A stretch of DNA of 64,000 bases from Amylostereum areolatum (taxonomy: Eukaryota; Basidiomycota; Agaricomycetes; Russulales; Stereaceae), in contig SAXG01000005.1 of assembly GCA_012932865.1 (NCBI GenBank), positions 62,001 to 126,000 on the forward strand, written 5' to 3'. This document shows positions 33,878 through 45,372 of this stretch, piece after piece. Below the pieces are notes generated by a model, which was not told the origin of the DNA, searched no databases, and saw only the letters and a program-made list of their open reading frames with translations. Made by a program: the position numbers and the translations under genes. Position 1 is the first letter of the stretch, and each line of letters opens with the position of its first letter.

Positions 33878-34589
33878 CGCGAGGGTTTGGGGCGCAGGAG
33901 AAGGGCATGTGGGTGAGGCGGGAAGCATTTGTGTCGGCGTGTCGAAGCTCGGAGGAAGGTCCTGCGCGTCGAGGGATGGTCAGCGTTGCACCCACCAGTG
34001 GAGATCGAAATCGCACCTCTTTATCGCACAGCCCGAGCGCTGTCGACCCCGCGGGACGTCCCGTCAAGCCGGAAAATGGTTTTGCGGGCGTGAGCTGGCA
34101 GGAGTGGATTTTGCGGGTGTGAGCCAGTGTCCGGAGTTGATCTTCGGTCTGCGGACTCGAGGGTTGGTGGTTGAGCGGCACTTGCTGAGGCACGCGAAGA
34201 CGCGAGGGACAGAGGCGGCGTGCTCGAGGGAAACTCTCGTCGCGCGGAGGAGAAGAAAAATGGAAAGGAAGACGGCGACGAGGAGCAGCGACAGACGCGG
34301 AACGGAGGACGCGCGGATTGGCTCCGTGGCTTCGGAGCTGTCCCGTTCCATCCGCAATTCTCGCTCGCGTCCAACTTTATTTCGTTTCGCGGATTCAATC
34401 GCGCCGCACGAGCCAAGAATCTTTTTTGCGTCTCCCAACGGTGCTGCAGCTGCCACGCGCGGGTTCGTGTTCACGACGGCGGGAGCTCATCAACGTGCAC
34501 ATATACAACAATCCGCGATCTCCTCGAAACCGCGGGCAGGCCACCTCCGTCCGCCGCACCGTCAACGCATCAACGCGCGCGGGGCTCCG

Positions 34590-36629
34590 CGCATCCGCGC
34601 TCACTTCGCCTCTTCCTCTACCACCACATCTGCATCCTTCTCCTTATCGTCCTCGAACGTCTCTATCTCCTGGTGCTCACGCAGCAAGCCCTCCTCGAGC
34701 GCCGACTCTCCCGCGTACTCGAGCGAGATATGCGCCGTCTGCACCGTCTCCGGGGTCTCCTTGTTCAGCTACCGCCGGCGCCGAAGGCGTAAGCAAACGC
34801 GAGGATCAGGCAAATAGGCTAGAGAACGTACGGCGATGTAGATGGCGGAGCTCATGATGATCGCCGTGCCGGCGATCGAGAGCGCAGAGGGCGTGACATG
34901 GAAGAAGATCTTTTCGAGCGCGAGCGCGTAGATGATCTTGGACACAGGGTTGGAAGGAGCGGTAAGCGGTAGAAAGAGAGAACGCACCCCGACGTAGATG
35001 GCCAGCGACGCCCGCCCTGCCGTCTCGCGCTGCAAGCCCATCGTCAAAAGCACCTTCAGAGGTGCCGTCAGTGGATCGTCCATGCCATCCGAAGGTGCGC
35101 ACAGACCTGTGCGATGAATCCGAATATGCCGATGAGCGAAAGCATCACCATCCACGCTAAATGCATGGGAACGACCACGGGAACGCGCATGATGATCATC
35201 CTGGACATCCGCACCCGACCATGAGCGTGCGGAATGACGCGCGATCAAAAGCGTACCCGATGGAGGCCACCACGACGCTTTGCGACGAGAAGAACGCAAG
35301 CGAGTGCAGCGGGTGCGCGCGCTTCCCGATCGCGCGTATCGACGTATCTGCAACGACATCCTCGTAAACTAACCCGATCTAAAAACAGAGGTGGAGAGAC
35401 TTACAGGCTCCAGTAGCGCCTACCACGCCGATCAAGGCCACTCTGAGGACAGACACGGTTCAAAACTCAGCTTTCCGTGCACTGAACACCGACGCACCCG
35501 ACGGCGATGAGCCTCTGCGCTGGAGTGCCCTTCTCAGAGGGAGGACCTAGGGCCGTGTCCTCGTCGGTAACGGCGGGGATGTGCGCCGCTGATCCAAACA
35601 GAAAGGCCGGGCGGGCGATGAGCACCACGCCGACGAAGCTGCACACTGTCCCATCCGCGCACAGTCAACGATAAGAAGTCTTTGCGAAAGGGGGAGGCGA
35701 CTCACGCCCGGCCAGCATCTGCCTCTTGGAGAACTGCTCTCCGAGGATGAGGGCGCCGGCGATGCCCGTGAAGATGGGTGAGAGGAAGGTGAGCACGGTG
35801 GCGTCGGAGAGCGAGAGGTATTGCAGCGAGTAGTACACGCCGAAGAGACCGAAGAAAACTGTGATCCGGTTGTCAGTTGGAGTTAAAAGAGAGGAGGCGT
35901 GCGGCACGTACCCAATGAAACCCCGAAAGACGAGCAACAAGCGCACGCCCTTCGGTCCCAAAAACGGGTCGGGCACTTTTCGCCACCACCTGCGTCGAGA
36001 TCTGAGCGTGAGGCGCGCAAGAGAAAAGGTACAGGGCGCAACGTACATGAAGAGCATGGAACATATATAGGTGATAGACTGTCCGTAAGCGCACCGTGAG
36101 TGACAGGATCTGCCATGACATCACCGCAGCCACTCACCATCCGGACAATGATGAGCTGAACGGGGAGGGCGCAGTGCGCACGACGTCGATCAGCCCAGAC
36201 AGATACACACGGACGTCGATCCACGCACCTCCATCGTCGGCACGGGGTCCTCGAGGCTGTTGAGCGTCTTGACGCACACGTTGACGAGCGCGAGGAAGAA
36301 CTGCGAGGCCGCGACGAGCAGCAGACCCGCGTTGGCCTGCACGAACGCGCAAAAGGGCTCGACGATCGCCTGCCAGCGCGCGCGCGCGCTGTCGAGAAAC
36401 TTGGGTGCGGAGGAGAGGGTGGGCGTGGAAGATGAGGGGGAGGGGGGGGCGGGGATGAATGTGACCGGGTTCGGGGGGAAAGTGGTCACCTCGGGGGTCA
36501 AGGCCGCGTATCCTGAGCGCGAGGCCATGGCTGAGGTCTTCCTGGATGACCTTGGGGACGAAAGGAAAGGAAGAGGACGAGGATGGCCTACGACGTCGGC
36601 GTTGAGATCAAGGTGCGTACCGCCGGGAG
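34590..36629. repeat. Segmental duplication, right copy
   Basis: About 2040 bases matching 18444-20495 in direct orientation. The left break is near cgcatccgcgctcac and the right break after gtaccgccgggag. EPL1-like gene sequence begins about 200 bases to the right. Confidence 0.92.
34601..36528 (-). CDS. EamA / SLC35G-type membrane transporter, copy 2
   Basis: Nearly identical to the gene at 18454-20394. ATG 36528 gives the same N-terminus, and the stop is TGA 34601-34603. An 8-base deletion against copy 1 changes the tail from EEERSAR to EEEAK. One extra A on + near 35857 (one extra T in the coding strand) directly follows the acceptor of the intron whose donor is GTACGTGCC. With normal splicing this shifts the frame, but if the intron is kept its 53 nt plus the extra base (54) keep the frame open, inserting about 18 residues within EamA half 1. 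Met replaces Thr in LLTMGLQRE. The copy is either a decaying paralogue or one that now depends on retention of that intron; a homopolymer error is also possible. Confidence 0.75.
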
Positions 36630-36827
36630 CAATAAATTATGGGGGAGGCAATTTCGGCGGGGCGGGCCGATGCACGTCGCGCTAAGATCTTGGGAGATGC
36701 ACGAATTTTCTGGACGAGTTCCTCTCGGGAAGTTCTCTCTTCTTCAGTGAAAAGTCGCATTAAGTGTATATTAGTTCGTTGTTACAGGGAAGGAACCCAA
36801 CCATGTATATCATAACATTAAATAATC

Positions 36828-39047
36828 CTAAGACCATAGTCGTCCTCGTCCCCCCGTAAACACATACGCCTTGTGCAAGACACCGTAGAATAGATCGTAC
36901 ACGGACCTCCGAACGTCAAAGTATTCCATGGTCTCGTTGGGACCATACGCAGTGTCCTCCAAGACTGATACGGTGCCGTCCCGGCCAGTGCCACGGGATG
37001 GCACGATTGTACCCGACTCCTTGTCGCCGAGCCTGTGGGAGGATATCAAGGTTACCTATACGGCAAAAAAGGACGTGGAAAAAGGACGCACATATACATC
37101 TCCAGGTCCTGTCCTCGGATGTCTCGAGACCCGTCGGGTCTGTTAGGGAGAGGAACGGCTTGGTCTTCTCCCCGGACCATGACTCTATCTTGCGGTGGTT
37201 CCATGCTCTCGTCCAGGCTATCGCCGATGTTCAGGTCTTTGCTTCGCGAACCCATATCGCAGTCTTCAAAGGATGAGGAAGCCACGACGACGTCCTTTTG
37301 CACCGCGGCGGTTTGCAACCCTTCGATATATCCAAGGGAGTCTACGCGCGGGTCCACGTTCATGTTGCAACACATGCTCTCAAGGCTTGCAGGACCTGGA
37401 ATGACGGCACGAACGTCCTGACGAGCGATGGAACTTTTCATCCCGGGGCATGGCTTCAATCTTGCCAATTCGCCCGTATCAGAGTCGAAGCCCAGGCTGT
37501 TTGCGCCCGCCAGCTCTTTGAGAGGTTCCGCGGCCTTGTGCCCCCTTCTCAACACGATCGTAGGCTATCGGTTTCCCGGGGTGATAAGACAAGACAGTGA
37601 GATGAACCCAACAAATTTGGACTCACCAATTGCCTCCCGTTTTCCTTGCGTGCAGCCTTGGGAACGACCTTATGCACATACCACTGCATTCTACACGCCG
37701 ATATCGATGGAATGTCAGTAAACAATGATCCATGTAAGACCCGTAGGAAGCAAACGCACGAAGAACATGGGTTTTCTACCCTCACCCCGACCTGTTTTGG
37801 AGGTAATGTCTTTGTCTTCCCCGCCGGACCCCGCTCCAACGGCTCCGGGTGCGCGAGCTTCCGCCTTTTCTTTTTCAGGACCCGCACCGTGCGCTGCATC
37901 GCCTGGAGTCCGTCCTCCAACATTTCCAGTTTGTCAGGCGGTCGCTCCGACACCCGCCCATGCTTCGGAGCAGCCCGAGGCCGTGGTTGGTGGGATTTAG
38001 GCGGCGAGGTGGATGGTGACACGGACCGCGCGTCCTGCTTCAAGTTGGGAGTGAGTGACTTGCGTTTGGGCGGCGGTGGACGTGGGCGGAAGCAGATGTA
38101 TGGATCGGGGTCGTATGGAGCCGAACGTTCTTGCGGCACCTAAGCACGTTATCAGTACCACAGACAGGAAGGGTTGCAATGCGTTGAGGAAGGCGACGCA
38201 CGTCGAGTATGGGCAGGATTCGTCCGCCTCCACGCTCCTTCCTGCGCTCGAACCAGTGTTTGTGGACCATCTGTGCCCAGGGAAGCAGTGTCGACGGAGG
38301 CTTCAGCCAATCCGGTTCCTTGCGCGCGATGAACACGCAGGACTGCAGCGGGAGGGCGAATATGTGCTGGTATGGTGCAAAGTTCTCTTCCGCCTGCCAT
38401 GGAACAGGAGGGTGTTAGGCCACGAAACCTCGATCGTAAGGTCATGCTCACCTTCCCGCCCTGCCTTTCACACTCCATCTCAAGCAGACCCATCACAAGC
38501 TCGAACACGTTTTCCTCCATCTTCTCCTCCGATATCCAGTCCTGATCGCTCAGCCACCGATAGTCCCGTTCATCCATCACATACGTGAATCCCTCTGCGA
38601 GCCCCCCGTCTTGCATCTCTTCCACCGTTTCCGAATGTTGAATGTATTCGTCGAACGCGAAGCCTTCCCACGTCATCGCCAGGTACATGTACCCGTACTC
38701 TTCCTGACACAGTTCCGTGGGCTCCCCCGGGGTGGGGATCGTGGTGGCTGTATCTGGCCGGGAGAGAATGGCAAGTTGCAGGTGATGTTCCTGCAGGATT
38801 GAAGTTCCATTGAAATACTGCGATGCGAGGAGAAGAAAGGAAAACACACGTTGACATCCAGAGGATCTACGCCCACAGTCGCCTTCACCTCATCCCTCTC
38901 AATCGTCTCGTAATCCATTACTTGGGAGTAGTTGACATCTTCGTCCTTCCGCCCCGACACGATAACTTTCCTGTGTGTATCATTGTCAGATTTGGTCAGG
39001 TTCACCTTTCGGTTGGCGATCCGCGTGCTTTTTCTGTCATGGAACAT
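36828..39047 (-). CDS. Enhancer of polycomb-like protein (EPL1), NuA4 subunit
   Basis: Likely homologue of Epl1, the scaffold of the NuA4/Piccolo histone H4-H2A acetyltransferase in the nucleus. ATG 39047 starts MFHDRKSTRIANRKVNLT; the stop is 36828-36830. Exons join across introns near 38820, 38395-38452, 38140-38200, about 37707-37785, about 37565-37626 and about 37050. EPcA-type blocks are visible: TVGVDPLDVN, LQEHHLQLAILS, a tryptophan motif MTWEGFAFDEYI, MDERDYRWLSDQDW, WAQMVHKHWFERRKERGG and DPDPYICFRPR followed by a basic coiled-coil-like KLEMLEDGLQAMQRTVRVLKK. The C-terminal half is less conserved and ends in VYDLFYGVLHKAYVFTGG. No breaks were seen. The identification rests on remembered family motifs. 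Confidence 0.75.
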
Positions 39048-39294
39048 GGCGTGGTCGGTGTGGCAGAGATGAAACGGGGGGATGAAGTTGTTGGTATAAA
39101 AGAGCCTGAGTGTGACAGTGGCATGTCACCTCGAGATGCGCACTTCCGGCATCATGGCCAGTCTCCACGCCACTCGGAGAAGCTGTCAAGTGTCATTATC
39201 TCGGCTAACACTTAGGCCTTTCGTTCAGTAACAGAAAGAAATGTATTCAGTTCGTCGCAGGTAACATGCAAGGCTTGTTTAGTAACCTCCGCTT

Positions 39295-40450
39295 TCAAGC
39301 CAGAGACGAAGGGAGCATTCCCCCATCGGCCACGATTATCTGCCACCCGACGTTAACAAAGGAGCGCAACAAATAACAAAGAGAGAAATCCTTACCTTGT
39401 TCGTCATGTACGAGTTGGTGACGAGCAACTCGACCACCGCCGCGATCTCCTCCGGCTGTCCAAACCTTCCCATCGGGATGAGGTCCTGCAGGGCCGTCAA
39501 CACTGTTCCGTCACATAAGGAGAGCAAACGTACCCTGTGTGCGGCCGTCGGCGTGTGGAACATCTCTGTGTTTGCAATGAGCGCGGGAGCGACCGCGTTG
39601 CAGGTCTGACCGTCACGTTACCGTCAGCATGGAACTAAAGGGAAAGGATGGGAAAGGACGCACAATCCCGCTTCGCGCGTACTGGTGCGCGACCCAATGC
39701 ATTATGCCGTGCATGGCCGACTTGGAAGAGGCGTAATGCGGACCGACGACACCTCCCGTCGCTGCCCACGATCCTCGTCAGCAGAGACCGACCAAAAACG
39801 AAGAAAAAAGACGACGTTACCCGCAGCGATACTTGTACAAAACACGACCCGTCCGTACCCCTGCTTCTCCATCGGCGGCACGCACAGCTGCGTCAGCTAC
39901 AGCACCCCATAGCACCTCCGCATCAGCCCTCCCTCTCAAAACCAAAGGGCCATATCCGCTCACCAAGAACGCTGCCCCCGCATTCGTCTTCCAACACTTC
40001 TCCACCTCGCCCAAATCCACGTCTTCAATCTTGCCCTTGATCCCAAGCATCGTCCCGCCGATCGCCGCGTTGTTGTACAAAATGTCGACCTCGGATCCCA
40101 TCGTCCGCACCACCTCCGCATGCAGCCTCCGGACCGCGTCGAAGTCTGAGAGATCGGCCTGGAACGCATGCGCGCGCACGTCCGGGTGTGCTTCGGCGAG
40201 CTCGGCGACGAGAGCGTGTGCGACCTCTGGGCGGGAGTAGTAATGCAGCGCGAGGTGCACGCCGCGTGTGGCGAAGAGGCGTGCGGTCGCTTTACCGATG
40301 CCGCCGCTGGGAAAGAGGGTGTCAACGATGGCTGCAGGAAGAGAAGGGGAGAAAGACGGACGTAGCACCGGTGATGAGAGCGACCTTTCCTTTGATCGGA
40401 GTAGGGGTGTACACGCCCTTGATAGAGGAGACGGATTCGACGTCGGCCAT
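39295..40450 (-). CDS. Short-chain dehydrogenase/reductase (SDR)
   Basis: Classical SDR, NAD(P)-dependent oxidoreductase of unknown substrate. ATG 40450 starts MADVESVSSIKGVYTP; TGA 39295-39297 ends ADGGMLPSSLA. Rossmann motif ALITGATGGIGKATARLFA (spliced across an intron at about 40319-40375), NNAA (residues about 110), and active site Y-x3-K in GVVGPHYASSKSAMHG. C-terminal blocks are CNAVAPALIANTEM, DLIPMGRFGQPEEIAAVVE and the last exon's VADGGM, close to 3-oxoacyl-ACP reductase-like SDRs (FabG type). Five or so short introns. All junctions examined keep the frame. Length of about 280 residues is normal for the family. Confidence 0.85.
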
Positions 40451-40991
40451 GGTGTGGAGGTTTTGAAAGTTTGAAGGAGACTTGGAACAGGATGCGGTCG
40501 TAATCGCCTTTGGTCACATATAGATGGCAACTGCGCGAGGTTGTGAGAACTTGCTCCGCGAATTGGGAATGTCAGACTGGTCAGCTGGGCGATGGAAAGG
40601 TGGTCAAGTTTACACCGCCTGGCGCCAGAACGAAGACAGCTGGCCGACGCACCGCTGAACAGGCATCCGGGACTCCGAGTTATGCTTCGTTATCGTGGCC
40701 TGCGACGCTGGTTATCTAGTGTGCGCGCCGTATCGGTTCAGACATCTGCTGAATCCCGACGCTGGAAGGCGATGCCAGTGAGCCAGAGTGAGCCAGGGAA
40801 CTGATGTTACGGGCCAGCGTCTTGCGATTGCTGTATTCTCGCAGACGCTGGCTTCGATACACAATGGGATGAGATGAGATGCAAGCAGTTGGTACATGAC
40901 GTGATCCATTGGGGGGAAGCAGAGCCCTGTAGGTGGTCCAAGGAGGATAGCCAATGCGGGTTTTGATGTCGTTGAGACTCGAGAGTACGAC
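40451..40991. other. Intergenic, SDR promoter side
   Basis: Lies between the SDR start (40450, -) and the end of the DUF92 gene (40992, -). No coding segment is recognised; it should hold the SDR promoter and the DUF92 3' UTR. Confidence 0.35.
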
Positions 40992-42144
40992 TCAGAAGAA
41001 ATATGCGAGCGCGAGCGCGGTTGCAGTGGAGGCAATGAGATTGACCTGACAAGTACGTCATGTTAGCCTTAGAAGACTTTACTACACCGTCTGACAAACT
41101 CGCCTGGTTGTTAGTGAAAACGTCAATCCCGCTCACAATCTTGATCTCTTCCGTGGCCTCTGGTGGCGCGGCGGTGTCGATGAGAATGAGTTTCCTAGTC
41201 TCCGAGTATTGAGTCCGTTGGAGTGTCGCGCCAAGTAGCGAATCAAGCTGCACAGACCAGACCAAAATCAGCGCACCATTCTATACTGCACACACAAAAG
41301 TCGCACGTCCCAGAACGGATGCCCTTTAAAGACGTAGGACGCAGATAGGCCCGAAAGAACGGTGACAAAGGACTGGGTGGGAAAAATTTGACTCACAAGT
41401 GATCCTGCACCGCCCGCCAATGCGCCCAATGCTAACATTTGCAGTAAAATTTCGCCCGTCATATCCCGGCAGACTGCATTCTCGACCGACAGCGTCGCCC
41501 ACATCACCCAACCCATCGCCATCCCGCCCCCAACCGACGCGGCCGTGCCCACGAGCGAAAGCCCGCCATTTGTCCCCGGTGGCACCGTCTTGAGCGTGGT
41601 GAGCAGAATCGGGGGCGTTTCGGAGAGGATGCCGAGCTCAGACGCGAGCGTGTCGCCGAGACAACATGCGAAATGCCTAAAGCGAGGGAACACAAGAGAC
41701 GTCAGCAATCGTACACAAAAAAAAACAGATAAGGGCAGGCGCTCGATGAGGAGGACACGCACCCTAGCACAACAAGGAGCAGTGCGCGGCTCCAGCCATT
41801 GGACACGGCAGGGTCGAGGGGACACCACTCGTCCTGCGCGTACGGCGTACCCTGCACGAGTTGCTGAAGACTTGAGCGGCGGTACGGTATCCGGCGCCAG
41901 CGGTGTCGTGTCCGTCCTCTAGTGTCGCCTTGCGTGCCTTACCTGCCTTCGTTGCGCGAGACCCCATGAGGTAGAAAGCAATGAGGGATATGCCTGGGGT
42001 GCGAAGCGGGAGGGAAAGCATGGAGATTCCTGTGAGAAATGCAGCAGCGGCACCTGAAGGAGAGAGGGAACGTTTCCGAAGACCATTGACGGAAAGGGCG
42101 GTGGCAAAGAGAAAGGGGACAAGGGGGAAATCGTAGGATGTCAT
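40992..42144 (-). CDS. DUF92 / TMEM19-family membrane protein
   Basis: Integral membrane protein of the DUF92 family (human TMEM19; plant VTE6 phytyl-phosphate kinase is a distant member), so it may handle isoprenoid phosphates, but this is only family context. ATG 42144 starts MTSYDFPLVPFLFATALS; TGA 40992-40994 follows STATALALAYFF. Typical blocks: LSPSGAAAAFLTGISM, LIAFYLMGSRATK, AGYRTAAQVFSNS, GHFACCLGDTLASELGIL, KTVPPGTNGGLSLVGT, DSLLGATLQRTQYSE and VSGIDVFTNNQVNLIAS. Several introns of 50-70 nt. The G-D-T-x2-S-E and V-P-x-G-T-N-G-G-x-S motifs are well kept. No break seen. Confidence 0.85.
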
Positions 42145-42834
42145 TGTGCACGACGACCGACGGGGGCGGGTTGGGGACGAGGATGGGATCGTCGACGGCG
42201 ACAGTGAACGAAGAGAGCGAGCGCGTCAGTTCCATCCCTGAGACTGTCCCGTGATTTACAGTACATTTCGGCAACGCCCGATCAATTCGTTTCTCGACTC
42301 ATCGGACAAGTCGAGGCAAACTCCCAGCACCAGCACCTACTGACAACCTGATGTCAGATTTCGCCTGGGATCTACCCCTGTCGAACTCTCTTCATCGTCC
42401 CTCCTGACCACACACTTACTCATCAGCGTAAAGGCCAGTACGTTTCCTTGGTCAGCCTGGAGCGGCCTTCGTGTCGCCTGCTCTCTCCTTCACAAGTCAC
42501 CGCTTGTCTGAAAGAAGCTTGATTTCCTCGTTTCCCGTCGGGTGAGGTCGTGCACGATATAACGGACGTGATTTCCTTGCAGGCTGCAGCATCATACGAC
42601 CAATAACTGCCCCCGGCTGACTTTCGTTCGGTGTGTAAAATGCTTACCTTCATGGCTTCTGGGTTGCTCAGCCTCGCTCGAGACCAGCTATGACGTTTCA
42701 CTTCCAGCAGAGTTTTCCCACATCGACGCATCACTATCAATGAAGATTTCGCCCACAGCCCAGTCTATAAAGACTGCGACGACTTCCCATGATCTTCATA
42801 CTCTCAAGGGTCCTGAACCAATCCCTCTCTTGCC
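42145..42834. other. Divergent intergenic region
   Basis: Lies between the DUF92 start (-) and the questin-oxidase-like gene (+) and should hold both promoters. CAGTCTATAAAGACTG near 42761-42776 contains a TATAAA box about 65 bases before ATG 42835. No other gene is recognised. Confidence 0.4.
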
Positions 42835-44626
42835 ATGTCCTCGTCGGCCCTCCTTGTTGTCCAACCCCGTGTTTCTGGAGAAACTCTTCCCTTTGCTTCC
42901 TCAACAGGAAACTTGGCCCTCCGGGACCAACCCACAGCAGCGCCAAAGTTCTCATCGAGAAATTGAAACACAACTTCGTCAATAACCACGGCATCTTCAA
43001 CTCGGAGACTGGGTTCCACAAGTGTGTCTTCCCTGCGTCCTCCGCTATCGCTTCGTTCTGACCACAGAGCAAAAAAAATAGCCACGTTTTAGACGACATC
43101 ATCGCTGTCTACGCCTTAGGCGGCCCCGCAGAGCTCATTAGCGCTGGTGTACGATGGCCACCAGAAATACCAGGCTCCTCAAGACGAGACCGAGGGATTA
43201 CGACAGCAACTTTTGGAACACCTAGGCGACACAAGTACGTCCCACGATCTTGACATCACATTTCTTACCGACCAATGTCCTGCCAGGTATTACGCAGCCT
43301 ACTCGTCTACTTCTCCACTACCTCCTCACGCACAGCCCACCGAGGCTCTCGAACGCTTCGTTTCTCCAACGAGTACAACTACATTCCTGACCTCGACGCC
43401 ATCAACGCCGCAGAGAAGAAGAGGGAAAACCCGGTGCGAAGAAGCAGCCTGAGATGCTGAACCGTCTGCTCGCTGGCTTGGTCCATCCCTACATCCACCT
43501 GTGCTACGGATCGAGTTCGGGATTCGCCGTCGTTGCGGAGGGTACGTTCGTCGAATATCCGACCTTCGATAGCGGCGCGCTGAGAAGTCCACAGGTTTAG
43601 CGCAAGCCGCGGTCCACGTCAACCACCAGACCACGGTCGTCCCATTCTCGTTTTCGAGTCATCGCCGACTCGCTTCTCACCGGCTCGGCAACCTGTCCAT
43701 CGACGCGTCCAAGGGCGCATCGTCCCCTCCCCCGTTCTTCGCGTACACACGGCTCTGCTCGATGACCCCAAGCTCGCACCCTCCGCGTTGAAGATCAGCT
43801 GGGACCTCGCGTACGAGGCCGCGGTCGAGAAGTCGCCCCACCATCCTGAAGCAACCAACGACTGGTTCGACAGCTGGCTGCGGGGCGTCGCTGACACGGC
43901 AGAGGTCGAGGGCGCCTCAACTTATGGCGGAGGAGGTGACTTCGGAACTTGCTCTGGTACGGCGTCGGGCGGTATGCGGCGCGCAAGACGGACGACAGAG
44001 TGCTAACGCGACTTCTTCGCGTGCGTCCTCTCCTTCCTCTCTGACCGATATCCTCATGATTCACCCGTTGTGCCCACAGCAGCATTTTGCGACATCGCCC
44101 ATCTTCTTCCCCAACGTCCTCCTCCCGACATCCTCTCCCAACGCTCTCCAGCCCGCGCTCTCCCTCGCAGTCGTCTCCTTCTCCTGCGGACCTTTACCGC
44201 GACCTGGCTGTCTGGATGGTCGCCCGCGGACGCACCTCTACGTCCCCATCGCCGACTTCTACGGCGCGACCGAGCGCTTCCTCACCCCGCCTGCACCTGC
44301 CCAACCCTCTTCGGCCCCAGGCGAGCAAGAGCTCTTCTGGAGCCCGGGTAGCCGTACACTCTGGGAGCGAGCCCCTGGGCGCGTCTCTGGACCAACACCG
44401 TCGTTCACCCGAACGAGCACCTGCACAAGCTCGTGCGCGCGTGCGCGGCGTATGCGACCTGGTACGGCGGACGCGAGCGGGGTTCTATGCCAAGATCAAG
44501 GTGGGATTGGAGGACGCGGAGTGTTGGACGGTTACTTTCCCCTTGCGGAGTGCTGGGCTTACGGTGGAGAGGTTGGGTGGGGTCGAAGGTGGAGTGAGGC
44601 AGTGGGACCGCGATTCGCTGGCTTGA
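42835..44626 (+). CDS. Questin-oxidase-like (DUF4243) protein, frame-broken
   Basis: Resembles the questin oxidase-like family (Baeyer-Villiger-type oxidases of fungal polyketide pathways). Start ATG 42835 (MSSSALLVVQPRVSG) is provisional; the stop is TGA 44624-44626. Blocks in order: SSAKVLIEKLKHNFVNNHGI, FHN joined to HVLDDIIAVYALGG across an intron (about 43019-43078), YDGHQKYQAPQDE, MLNRLLAGLVHPYIHLCYG, VAEGLAQAAVHVNHQ across an intron, ALLDDPKLAPSALKISWDL, RDFFAC joined to HFATSPIFFPNVLL, TVVHPNEHLHKLVRACAAY and a C-terminal TVTFPLRSAGLTVERL. These sit in different frames, and at least four one-base shifts are needed (near 42940, 43147, 43640 and 44480). Pseudogene or uncorrected sequencing errors; the similarly broken neighbours favour errors. 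Confidence 0.6.
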
Positions 44627-45372
44627 CCGGCGCGCAAATGCACATGTGTTTGTATGCAATTGTAATTTACTTACTGCTGTTCGGTTATCTTCTTTTGAGT
44701 AGAGTAAGAGCCCCGAACTGCATGCTCAGTCGTGGTCGTGGAGTCCGTACGTGTGACGCAGCCAGCTTCCAGCCTGAGTGACTGAGTGAGATAAATGGCT
44801 GTATAGTTTATCTACATCCGCTGAGGTTTTCTGCACCGAGCTGTCTCTCCGACGTCGGGCATCAGCGTAGACATCAGCACCAACACGGAGTCGCCACCAT
44901 GCCAGATGCACGCTTGTTTCGTCTGTTCTAAGCTTCAGCTTCTGTGATGGAATAGCGTCGCGCGCGCCATCCCGAGTCCTTCCAAGTCAAATCCATCCGA
45001 ATCGTACGACATCCGCCGACTCGAATGCATGCAGAGGTCTCGGTGCGCCACCCAGGCTCGACGCCACGCTCGAGAGTCGGCAGTCCCAAGTCGGGAAGGG
45101 AGCTGGGCCGCGCTCGAAGCGCATTCGTGCGATCCGCGTCGCGCGCGTATGTAAGCACGCCAAAATCCCAAGTCCCAAGTCGCGCCATAAAAAAATCGAG
45201 CCACCTCGGGGCTTTATATACCCCCCGCCGCGCGCTCACACCCTTCGTTCGACCACCACCACCACCCCCTCCCCGCCTCTCCCCCCATCCTTTCGCAAGG
45301 GAACCCAGGCCTTCGCCCGGAGAAAACACACACACCCCCACTTGGAACTTTTATTCAAGGCAAGGAGAAGCG
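44627..45372. promoter_or_regulatory. Intergenic with ERG25-like promoter
   Basis: GCTTTATATACC at 45211-45222 is a good TATA box, followed by a CT-rich leader (45240-45300) typical of highly expressed fungal genes, and ATG 45373. The left part holds the 3' end of the questin-oxidase-like gene; no other coding is seen. Confidence 0.6.
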
